Of a DNA stretch of 64,000 bases, positions 32,696 to 39,992 are shown one piece after another. Position 1 is the first letter of the stretch. Each line of letters starts with the position of its first letter. The notes below the pieces were generated by a model, which was given only the letters and a program-made list of their open reading frames with translations, made no database searches and was not told the origin of the DNA. Made by a program: the position numbers and the translations under genes. Location of the stretch: positions 248,001 through 312,000 of the forward strand of contig NZ_CP162511.1 of the NCBI RefSeq assembly GCF_040939305.1. Direction: 5' to 3'. Source of the DNA: Herbiconiux sp. A18JL235 (GTDB taxonomy: Bacteria; Actinomycetota; Actinomycetes; Actinomycetales; Microbacteriaceae).

Positions 32696-33023
32696 GCCTG
32701 ACCCCCTCCATCACCCGGGCCATCAAGTGGAGCGGCACACGCCCTGCGGGGTAGGGCTCGATGAACTCGCGGCTCACGGGCCCGAGCTGCGACACGACTG
32801 CTACCGAGTCCTTCTCGAGCCCCGAGGCCTCTGCGGGCAGCAGCACGTTGCCCGGAAAGGCCTCCAGCGTGGTGTTCGAGGTCAGCGGCACCACGACGAC
32901 GGTGTTGATCGTGGTGGCGAGCAGCCACTCCTCCTGCAGCACGATCGCGGGTCGCACCTTCGCCGACTCCGACCCGCGGGGCGACCCGAAGTCGACCCAG
33001 ACGATGTCGGCGCGAGCGATCAC
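32679..33023 (-). CDS. PemK/MazF-family toxin (endoribonuclease)
   Basis: 114 residues. MazF fold motifs are RADIVWVDFGSPRGSESAKVRPAIVLQ, TVVVVPLTSNT, and SVAVVSQLGPVSREFIEP. The family cuts mRNA. I use the GTG that overlaps the antitoxin stop as GTGA; a GTG one codon earlier is equally possible. It forms a bicistronic module with the ribbon-helix-helix antitoxin gene and lies exactly at the end of the GntR island. Confidence 0.88.
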   Translation of the reverse strand: MIARADIVWVDFGSPRGSESAKVRPAIVLQEEWLLATTINTVVVVPLTSNTTLEAFPGNVLLPAEASGLEKDSVAVVSQLGPVSREFIEPYPAGRVPLHLMARVMEGVRLTIGL

Positions 33024-33265
33024 CACTCGGTGTGCTCCAGCATCCGTCGTTCTGCCGCGCGCTCGAACTCGCCGTCGGCCGAGGGCTGGCCGGCCCGGGC
33101 GATGACCGCGTCGGCGAGGCGGGTGAGCTCCTTGTCGCCGTCGAGCTCGTCGGCATACCGGCTCGCGGCCGCGCGGAAGAACTCCGAGCGGTTCATCCCG
33201 TGCCTCGCGGCGACCCGGTCGAACCGTTCGAAGTCATCGTCGGGGAGCGAGATGGCGGTCTTCAT
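33020..33265 (-). CDS. Ribbon-helix-helix antitoxin
   Basis: 81 residues. The N-terminal MKTAISLPDDDFERFDRVAARHGMNRSEFFRAAASRYADEL is a CopG/MetJ-type ribbon-helix-helix DNA-binding domain. The acidic, flexible C-terminal half (from about residue 45) would wrap and neutralise the toxin. It is the first gene of the pair, with a near-palindrome 9 bases upstream of its start where it probably autorepresses. Confidence 0.9.
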   Translation of the reverse strand: MKTAISLPDDDFERFDRVAARHGMNRSEFFRAAASRYADELDGDKELTRLADAVIARAGQPSADGEFERAAERRMLEHTEW

Positions 33266-33273
33266 GGGATGAA

Positions 33274-33289
33274 GTACAACGGGTTATAC
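33274..33289. promoter_or_regulatory. Probable antitoxin operator and promoter
   Basis: GTACAAC and GTTATAC flank GG in a 16-base dyad with one mismatch. On the minus strand it contains TATAAC, a good -10 element, 9 bases before the antitoxin ATG, implying a very short leader. The position fits autoregulation by the toxin-antitoxin complex. Confidence 0.65.
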
Positions 33290-33319
33290 CGGGCCATCCC
33301 AGCCCTGCCGCGCAGGAGT

Positions 33320-33356
33320 GTGGCGCGCGCCACGTTGGCAGGGGGACGCGCGCCAC
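33320..33356 (-). terminator. Hairpin downstream of the GH2 operon
   Basis: Arms GTGGCGCGCG (33320-33329) and its exact complement (33347-33356) flank a 17-base loop, 16 bases beyond the GH2 stop. The rest of the 107-base gap to the antitoxin holds only the antitoxin promoter. Confidence 0.6.
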
Positions 33357-33372
33357 GGCTGGTGCCCGCCCC

Positions 33373-35613
33373 TCAGGGGGCGGGAGTGGGCGCGGGGCGC
33401 GCGCCCCGGCGGTTGGGGGCCTCGACGGGGGCGGCGTCGAGGTAGCTGCGTGCGCGCACCGCATCCGTCTCGTCGACGAAGAACAGCGCGAGGCGAGCGG
33501 ATGCAGCGGGCGGCTCGATCGTGAGCGTCACCGGAGCGCCCAGCACGAAGGGCGACACCGCAGGGACCGCGGCGGAGGAGGCTTCACCGTGGGGCGACGC
33601 CGGCAGCGGCGCGCCCGCCGCGATCCACGCGGCCTCGACTCGCCCGGCCACCGCATCCGCCCCGTGGTGCGACACGCGCACCGTCAGCTCGAACGCCTCG
33701 AGAGGCACCTCGATGTCGGCGCCGGCCGCACGCGGCACGAGGTCGACGACGAGCACGGTGTCGGCGTTCACGTCGGCGGGGCGGAGGCCGCCCCAGTCTT
33801 TGCGGCGGCGGTCGGCGTCGAGAAGGCCGGCGTTCTCGTGCTCGACGTCGGCGAGCTCGGTGTACACGTAGCCCGAGTAGCGGTCGTGCCGGCGCAGCTC
33901 CTGGGTCTGCCAGCGCAGGTGCCAGGCGCGTTCGAGGCTGGTGTAGCCCTCGCCGTATTCGCTGTTGAGCAGCGGCACGCCCGTGCGCGGGAACTCGTCC
34001 GACCCGTAAAGGCTCTTGTCGACAACGAAGTCGGGCCCGAGCTTCACGGGGAACGCCTCTCGCACCCCGGTGGCGAGGTCGCGCACGTTCTCGGCCCAGG
34101 TCGCGGGGTCTGGTTCGTAGTAGTGCCAGTCGACGAGGTCGCTCTTCACGTGCGCCCAGCCCGAGTTCTCGACCAGCGGGCGGGTGTGGTCGAGGGCCGC
34201 CATCGTGTCGTAGGCGTGAGCGGCGGCCTCGGCGCGGCGGCGGCTGCCCGGGATGTCCCAGTCGAGCCCCCACTCCTCGTTGTACAGCCCCCACACCACG
34301 ATCGACGGATGATTGCCGTCGCGTCGCACCATCGGCTCCAGTTGGTCTTCGAACAGGGCCGCTGCCTCGGGGCTGAAGCGGCTGGGCGCTGCGGGCTCGG
34401 CCCAGACGAGCATGCCGAGCTCGTCGGCGCGGTGGAGCCACCGCGGCTCCTCGAGCTTGAGGTGCTTGCGCACCATCGTGTAGCCGAGCTCGCGGGCGAG
34501 ATCGAGGTCGGCGAGCAGCGCTTCGTCGCTCGGTGCGGTGAGGCCCGTCTCGGGCCAGTAGCCCTGGTCGAGCACGCCGCGCAGGTACAGGCGGTCGCCG
34601 TTCAGGCGCAGCCCGCCGTCGTTCCATTCGAGGGAGCGAAGTCCGGTGGTGGCGACGACCCGGTCGGCCCCGGCGCCTTCGCCCACGATCACCTCGACGC
34701 GGTACAGGTGCGGGTCGGCCGGCGACCACAGCTGCGGCGAGCCGATCTCGAGGCGCCCGCTTGCGCGGCCGGCCGCGTCGGCGGTGAGGCGCAGCTCGGC
34801 GTCGACGGGGTGCAGGCCGCCCGCAGCATCCGTTGCTGACTCAGCACGCGCATCCGTCGCCACCCCGGCCGCAGGAGCCGCCCCTTCACCCAGCACCCGG
34901 GTGCGCACCGCGGCCCCCGCGGGAGCATCACCCGCCAGCTCCACAGCGACGTCGATCCCCTTGAGACTGTCCCCCCGCAGCGTCACCGACCGCGCGTACG
35001 TGCGCCCCCGCGCCTCCACCCACACGCTCTGCCAGATGCCCGAGGTGGGGGTGAACGACACCCCGTCGTAGTCGTCGCGGGGGATCGACCGCTGCTTGCC
35101 GTGCACGATCGACCGCTTGTCGGCCGGTGACTCCACGGCGACCTCGAGCACCGCATCCCGCCCGGCGGTGAGGTGCGAGGTCACGTCGAACTCGAAGGAG
35201 GTGTACCCGCCGACGTGGGTGCCGACGACGACGCCGTCGATCGAGACGGTGGCGCGGTGGTGCACGGCGCCGAAGCAGAGCACGACCCGGGCATCCGCCC
35301 AGGAGGCGGGCACCGCGAGCGCCCGCCGGTAGGTCGCCGCCTCGAGCCAGGTGCGCTCGATGCCCGAGGCTGGGGTCTCCCAGGCGAAGGGCACGGTGAT
35401 GCGGGCCTCGCCGTCGATGCTCGAGAAGTCCCACTCGCCGTTGAGGCTCTGCCAGCGCTCCGAGCGGTCGAGGTCGGGGCGCGGGTACTCGCCCTTCGGC
35501 ACGAGCAAGGGCGGCACGGCGGGCGCGGCGCCCGACGCGGAGTCGGCCGAAGAGGCCGACGAGGCCGCAGCAGCCGAGGGGGAGGGGGATGCGAGTTCTG
35601 TCGCGATGGTCAT
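33373..35613 (-). CDS. Glycoside hydrolase family 2 (beta-galactosidase/glucuronidase-type)
   Basis: 746 residues, no signal peptide; the first 35 residues are a low-complexity Ala/Ser stretch. It has the jelly-roll domain (RSERWQSLNGEWDFS, then GGYTSFEFDVTSHL and SFTPTSGIWQSVWVE), the immunoglobulin-like domain, and the TIM barrel. The acid/base is Glu446 in VVWGLYNEEWG and the nucleophile Glu552 in LLNSEYGEGY. It releases a terminal beta-linked sugar in the cytosol after import by the adjacent ABC system, whose permease stops 7 bases upstream. Which sugar cannot be told from sequence alone. Confidence 0.92.
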   Translation of the reverse strand: MTIATELASPSPSAAAASSASSADSASGAAPAVPPLLVPKGEYPRPDLDRSERWQSLNGEWDFSSIDGEARITVPFAWETPASGIERTWLEAATYRRALAVPASWADARVVLCFGAVHHRATVSIDGVVVGTHVGGYTSFEFDVTSHLTAGRDAVLEVAVESPADKRSIVHGKQRSIPRDDYDGVSFTPTSGIWQSVWVEARGRTYARSVTLRGDSLKGIDVAVELAGDAPAGAAVRTRVLGEGAAPAAGVATDARAESATDAAGGLHPVDAELRLTADAAGRASGRLEIGSPQLWSPADPHLYRVEVIVGEGAGADRVVATTGLRSLEWNDGGLRLNGDRLYLRGVLDQGYWPETGLTAPSDEALLADLDLARELGYTMVRKHLKLEEPRWLHRADELGMLVWAEPAAPSRFSPEAAALFEDQLEPMVRRDGNHPSIVVWGLYNEEWGLDWDIPGSRRRAEAAAHAYDTMAALDHTRPLVENSGWAHVKSDLVDWHYYEPDPATWAENVRDLATGVREAFPVKLGPDFVVDKSLYGSDEFPRTGVPLLNSEYGEGYTSLERAWHLRWQTQELRRHDRYSGYVYTELADVEHENAGLLDADRRRKDWGGLRPADVNADTVLVVDLVPRAAGADIEVPLEAFELTVRVSHHGADAVAGRVEAAWIAAGAPLPASPHGEASSAAVPAVSPFVLGAPVTLTIEPPAASARLALFFVDETDAVRARSYLDAAPVEAPNRRGARPAPTPAP

Positions 35614-35620
35614 GGGTGGT

Positions 35621-36541
35621 TCAGCCCTTCACGCTTCCAGCGAGGATTCCGTTGATGAAATGGCGCTGCAGTGCGATGAAGAGCACGAGCAGCGGGATGA
35701 GGGCGACCGAGCTGGCGGCGAGCAGCTCACCGGTCACGGTCGCGTAGTCGGCACCGATGCGGTTGCCGGTGATGTTCTGGGAAAGGGTCGACAAGACGAC
35801 CTGCAGCGTCGCCATGCGCTCCGACGAGGCGATCACCACCGGCCAGACGAAGTCGTTGTAGATGTTCATGACGGTGAGCACCGCGAGCCCCGCGAGCCCG
35901 GGCCTGATCACCGGCAGCACGATGCGCCAGAAGATGCCGAACTCGCTGCACCCGTCGACGCGTGCCGCGTCGAGCAGTTCGTCGGGCACGGCGCTGATGA
36001 CCTGGCGCATCCAGAAGATGGCGAAGGCGTCGACGGCCCCGGGCAGGATGAGCGCCTGGTAGGTGTTCACCCACCCCAGCTCCTTCATCTCCAGCAGCAG
36101 CGGGATGATGAGCACGATCGTCGGCAGCATCAGACTGATGAGCACCGCGCCGAAGATGAGGTTCTTGCCGATGAAGGAGTACTTCGCGAAGGCGAAGGCC
36201 GCGAGCGGGGCGAAGAACAGCGTGATGGCGCCTTTGAACACGAGCACGATCGCGGTGTTCACGAACCCGGATGCGATGGGCACGTCGGCGAACATCGCCG
36301 TGTAGTTGTCGAGGGTGAAGGTCGACGGGTCGAACAGCAGAGGCGAGCGGATGATGTCGTTCGCCGGTTTGAACGCCGACAGCAGCGCCCAGGCCACCGG
36401 CGCGAGGAACGCGACGGTGAGCAGCACGAGGAACAGCTGCGAGCCGATCGCAGGCCGCGAGCGCCGCGACGGGTTGCGGGTGACGGCGGTGGCTGGGGAG
36501 CGGGTGTCGTTCGCGCTCCGCGGTGTGGTGAGTGCGGTCAT
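35621..36541 (-). CDS. Sugar ABC transporter permease (MalG-like), third system
   Basis: 306 residues with a 30-residue cytosolic leader and six membrane segments. The MalG-type loop is LLSAFKPANDIIRSPLLFDP, and the EAA loop is PDELLDAARVDGCSEFGIFWRIVLPVIRP. It lies 3 bases after the partner permease and 7 before GH2, so the four genes from 38807 down to 33373 form one operon. Confidence 0.92.
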   Translation of the reverse strand: MTALTTPRSANDTRSPATAVTRNPSRRSRPAIGSQLFLVLLTVAFLAPVAWALLSAFKPANDIIRSPLLFDPSTFTLDNYTAMFADVPIASGFVNTAIVLVFKGAITLFFAPLAAFAFAKYSFIGKNLIFGAVLISLMLPTIVLIIPLLLEMKELGWVNTYQALILPGAVDAFAIFWMRQVISAVPDELLDAARVDGCSEFGIFWRIVLPVIRPGLAGLAVLTVMNIYNDFVWPVVIASSERMATLQVVLSTLSQNITGNRIGADYATVTGELLAASSVALIPLLVLFIALQRHFINGILAGSVKG

Positions 36542-36544
36542 CCG

Positions 36545-37423
36545 TCAGTCCTTCGCTCGCAGAAGTCGCACGAACAGCAGCGACAGCGCCATGACGATGA
36601 TCACGAGCAGGAAGGAGTTGGCGGCTCCCGTGCCGAGGTCGGCGCGCGTGATGTGGTTGTAGAGGTAGTAGCCGGCCGTGGTGGTGGAGTTGTACGGCCC
36701 GCCCTGGGTGACCACGAACGGCTCGGCGAACATCTGGAACACCGCGAGCGTCTGCAGCACGACCGCGAACATGATGGTGCGCCGCAACAGCGGAACGGTG
36801 ATGCTCCAGAGCGTGCGCAGCCTGCTCGACCCGTCGAGCGACGCGGCCTCGTAGACGGACGAGTCGATCGACTGCAGGCCCGACAGCAGGATGATGATGA
36901 TGAACCCCGTCGTCTTCCACAGGAACAGCAGTGCGAGTGTCGGCTTCGCCCACTCGCTCGTGGTGAGCCATCCGACATCCGGAAGCCCCACCAGCCCGAG
37001 CAGGCCGTTCACCGCGCCGTAGTTCGTGTCGAACACGACCACCCAGATCTGCGCCACCGCCACCAGCGGGGTGACGAAGGGCACGATGAACGCCACCCGG
37101 TAGAAGCCGCGCAGGCGCAGTTTCGCGTTGTCGAGCAGCACCGCGGCGACGAGGGCGATCACGAGCTGCGCGGGGATGATGAGCAGCCACAGCACGCCCG
37201 AGTTCGCGAGCGAGTTCCAGAACCCGGGACTCGTCAGCAGGTAGGTGTAGTTGTCCCAGCCCACCCATTCCGCCGCGCCTGAGCCTCGCCAGTTGGTGAA
37301 GCTCAGGCGGGCGGTGAAGATGAGCGGGTAGACGCTGAACGCGAGGAACACCGCGACGAACGGGAGCACGAACAGATAAGGAGCCAGTCTGCGCCGGGCC
37401 CGCGCGGCGGTCATCACGGTCAT
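36545..37423 (-). CDS. Sugar ABC transporter permease (MalF-like), third system
   Basis: 292 residues with six membrane segments. The EAA loop DSSVYEAASLDGSSRLRTLWSITVPLLRR is plain, and FTNWRGSGAAEWVGWDNY is the usual first periplasmic region. Two starts three codons apart (37423, 37414) both look possible. Follows the solute-binding gene by 16 bases. Confidence 0.92.
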   Translation of the reverse strand: MTVMTAARARRRLAPYLFVLPFVAVFLAFSVYPLIFTARLSFTNWRGSGAAEWVGWDNYTYLLTSPGFWNSLANSGVLWLLIIPAQLVIALVAAVLLDNAKLRLRGFYRVAFIVPFVTPLVAVAQIWVVVFDTNYGAVNGLLGLVGLPDVGWLTTSEWAKPTLALLFLWKTTGFIIIILLSGLQSIDSSVYEAASLDGSSRLRTLWSITVPLLRRTIMFAVVLQTLAVFQMFAEPFVVTQGGPYNSTTTAGYYLYNHITRADLGTGAANSFLLVIIVMALSLLFVRLLRAKD

Positions 37424-37439
37424 GGTCTGCTGCGCCGCC

Positions 37440-38807
37440 CTACTGCCGGTCGATCAGGTTGGTCTGGATCTCGTCGCTCGACTGCTCCAGCACCTGGCTC
37501 GGTGTGAGTTCGCCGTCGAGCATGCGCTGCATGTTCGTGCCGAGGTAGTCGACGGCACCCGCCCACCACGACGGTGTCGGAACGCTCGCCGGGATCTCGG
37601 CGCCCGCCTTGGTGGCCACGGCCCAGAGGTCTTGGCCGCCGAGCGCGGGCACCGGCTCGAACAGTGGCGTGCTCGGGTCGGCGGCGGGCAAGTAGCTCGG
37701 GATCGAGGTGTTGAGCCCGGCCGGGTAGACCGAGTTCGGGCCCCAGACGGTGCTGTAGCCGGCCTCGTCGAACATCAGGAAGCTGTAGAACAGCGCGGCG
37801 AGCTCGGGGTTCTCGGCGTCTTTCGGGATGGCGAACGACGAGCCGCCCATCGCCCCGCTGCGCGCGCCGCCGTCTTCCCAGGCCGGGAGCGGCATGGCGC
37901 GCCAGTCGCCCTGGGTCTCGGTGAGCAGCTGCTGCGGGGCGAAGTCGAACCAGATCGCCCAGGGGTAGAACACCTGGTTGCCGTTCTCGAGCTCGGCGAT
38001 GTCGGTGGGGCCGAGGTACTCGGCGCGGGTGCCGAGCCCCTCCTTCTGCACGGTGTCGAGGTAGGTGAGGATCTGCTCGTACTCGGGGCTGTCGAGTCGC
38101 AGCTGGCCGTCGGCGTCGGCGAGGCTGGTGCCGAGCTGACTGGCGTACATCTCGAGCTGCAGCTGCCCGAGGAAGGGCGACTGCTCGAGGTGGATGGGGG
38201 CAGCGCTCGGCACCGCCTGCTTGTAGGCGCGCGCCGCGTCGAGCAGCTCGTCGTAGGTGGTGATCGTCGTCGCGTCGACCCCGGCTGCTTCGAGCGCCGT
38301 GGCGTTGTAGTAGAGCAGGCCCGGGTTCGAGTCGAAGGGCACTCCGTAGATGCCGCCGTCGACGGTGTTGACGTCGAGCTTCTGCGGCGCGATGTCGCCC
38401 GAGTACGGGGCGAGCACGTCGGAGAGGTCCCAGAGGTAGTCGCTGAAGCCGGCGATCTTCGCGTCGTCGAGGAAGACGCCGTCGGGAACGTCGGTGCCCG
38501 TGATGAGCGTGTTCTGCAGCTTCGCGTCGATGTCGACCGACTCGTGGTTCACCTTCACGTCGGGGTACTTCTCGTTGAAGTCGGCGATGGCCTCGTCGAA
38601 CACCTCGAACAGGTCGCCCGACCTGTCCCAGATGGTGATCTCGCCCGAGGGAGATTCCTCGGCCGGGAGCTGGAGCAGGTCGGCGGCGGAGTCGGTGGGG
38701 GAGGCGGAGCCGATGTCGGGGCCGCAGGCCGTCAGCCCGACGGCGACGGCGGCGGCGAGGCCGAGCGCGGCGGCCCGGCTCGCCACTCGGGGCAGGTGCT
38801 GGTGCAA
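37440..38807 (-). CDS. Sugar ABC transporter solute-binding lipoprotein, third system
   Basis: 455 residues from a TTG start, chosen because AAGGAG lies seven bases upstream; the longer frame to 38879 would run through the operator. The signal peptide ends in AVGLTAC with Cys28. The SBP family-1 body includes ITIWDRSGDLFEVFDEAIADFNEKYP and ENGNQVFYPWAIW. It captures the glycan fragment processed by GH2. Divergent from a LacI gene across two TTTGC palindromes. Confidence 0.9.
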   Translation of the reverse strand: MHQHLPRVASRAAALGLAAAVAVGLTACGPDIGSASPTDSAADLLQLPAEESPSGEITIWDRSGDLFEVFDEAIADFNEKYPDVKVNHESVDIDAKLQNTLITGTDVPDGVFLDDAKIAGFSDYLWDLSDVLAPYSGDIAPQKLDVNTVDGGIYGVPFDSNPGLLYYNATALEAAGVDATTITTYDELLDAARAYKQAVPSAAPIHLEQSPFLGQLQLEMYASQLGTSLADADGQLRLDSPEYEQILTYLDTVQKEGLGTRAEYLGPTDIAELENGNQVFYPWAIWFDFAPQQLLTETQGDWRAMPLPAWEDGGARSGAMGGSSFAIPKDAENPELAALFYSFLMFDEAGYSTVWGPNSVYPAGLNTSIPSYLPAADPSTPLFEPVPALGGQDLWAVATKAGAEIPASVPTPSWWAGAVDYLGTNMQRMLDGELTPSQVLEQSSDEIQTNLIDRQ

Positions 38808-38832
38808 GGGGACACTCCTTCGTGACTGTGCG

Positions 38833-38880
38833 TTTGCCAACGTAGGCAAAACTGTAGCCCGTGTTTGCACACGATGCAAA
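38833..38880. promoter_or_regulatory. Paired LacI-type operators
   Basis: TTTGCCAACGTAGGCAAA (38833-38850) and TTTGCACACGATGCAAA (38864-38880) share TTTGC...GCAAA ends, with centres about 31 bases apart, three helical turns. They lie in the gap between the divergent solute-binding and LacI genes, suited to cooperative or loop binding by that LacI protein. Confidence 0.8.
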
Positions 38881-38931
38881 CGCTATGCTGGCGGCATCCG
38901 ACATTCCGTTCGAGTGCAAGGAGGCTGAGGC

Positions 38932-39936
38932 ATGCCGGCAACGCTGCGCGACGTCGCCGAGCGGGCGAGCGTCTCCATCCGCACCGTCTCGAACGTCGTG
39001 AGCGGCTACGAGCACGTCAGCGATCGGATGCGCGCCCGCGTGCTCAAGGCCATCGACGAGCTCGACTACCGGCCCAATCCGGTCGCCCGCACCCTGCGCA
39101 CCGGTCGCACGGGGGTGCTCGCGCTCGTGGTGCCCGAGATCGACGTGCCCTACTTCAGTCAGCTGGCACGCGACGTCATCAACGCGGCCGGCGAGCTCGG
39201 CTACCGGGTGATGATCGACCAGACCGGGCACGACCATCAACGGGAGCGCGAACTGCTCACCGGCGGCGATCGCACCATGCTCTTTGACGGCATCCTGTTC
39301 AGCCCGCTCGTCACCCAGGCGGAGCTGCGCGAGATGAACGCCCGCAGCGGCATGCCGCTCGTGCTGCTCGGGGAGCACGACTTCGACGGGCGCTTCGACC
39401 ACGTGGCGATCGACAACGTGCAGGCCGCCGCCGACGCGGTTCTGCACCTCGCCGCCGCGGGCCGCACCCGCATCGGCGCCATCGGCACCCAGCCCGCCGA
39501 GGGCTACGCGACGCCGCAGCAGCGCACCGCCGGGTACCGGCAGGCGCTCGCCGCCGCGGGACTCGACTTCGTGCCCTCGCTCACCCGGCCTGCCGCCCAC
39601 TACAGCCGCGCCGACGGATACACCGCGGCGCGCGAGCTGCTCGCCTCGGCCGAGGCCCCTGATGCGATCTTCTGCTACTCAGACCTGCTCGCCATGGGTG
39701 CGATGCGCGCCGTCTTCGACGCGGGGCTGCGCGTTCCCGACGACATCGCGATCGTCGGCATCGACGACATCGAGGAGGGCCGCTACTCCAGGCCCTCGCT
39801 GAGCACCGTGTCGCTCGACACCCCGTTCATCGCGGCGCAGGCCGTGGCGCGCATCGCCGAGCGCATCGACGACCCCGACCGCGAGGCCGTCGAGGTGGTC
39901 GCGCCCCACCGCCTCATCGTGCGCGAGAGCAGCTGA
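38932..39936 (+). CDS. LacI-family transcriptional regulator (GH2/ABC operon)
   Basis: 334 residues. The helix-turn-helix is ATLRDVAERASVSIRTVSNVVSG, with the hinge RPNPVARTLRTG-type segment, followed by a periplasmic-binding-like sensor domain ending PDDIAIVGIDDIEEGRYSRPSLSTVSLD. LacI proteins of this type repress sugar operons and let go on binding the sugar. It sits head to head with the ABC-GH2 operon and just behind its own likely operators. Confidence 0.95.
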   Translation: MPATLRDVAERASVSIRTVSNVVSGYEHVSDRMRARVLKAIDELDYRPNPVARTLRTGRTGVLALVVPEIDVPYFSQLARDVINAAGELGYRVMIDQTGHDHQRERELLTGGDRTMLFDGILFSPLVTQAELREMNARSGMPLVLLGEHDFDGRFDHVAIDNVQAAADAVLHLAAAGRTRIGAIGTQPAEGYATPQQRTAGYRQALAAAGLDFVPSLTRPAAHYSRADGYTAARELLASAEAPDAIFCYSDLLAMGAMRAVFDAGLRVPDDIAIVGIDDIEEGRYSRPSLSTVSLDTPFIAAQAVARIAERIDDPDREAVEVVAPHRLIVRESS

Positions 39937-39950
39937 GGGGCGGGCACGCG

Positions 39951-39986
39951 CCGATGGCGCCCCGCACGAGTGCGAGGCGCCATCGG
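39951..39986. terminator. Bidirectional hairpin terminator
   Basis: CCGATGGCGCC (39951-39961) and its exact complement (39976-39986) flank a 14-base loop. It lies between the convergent LacI and secreted-glycosidase genes. Confidence 0.75.
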
Positions 39987-39992
39987 GTGGGG

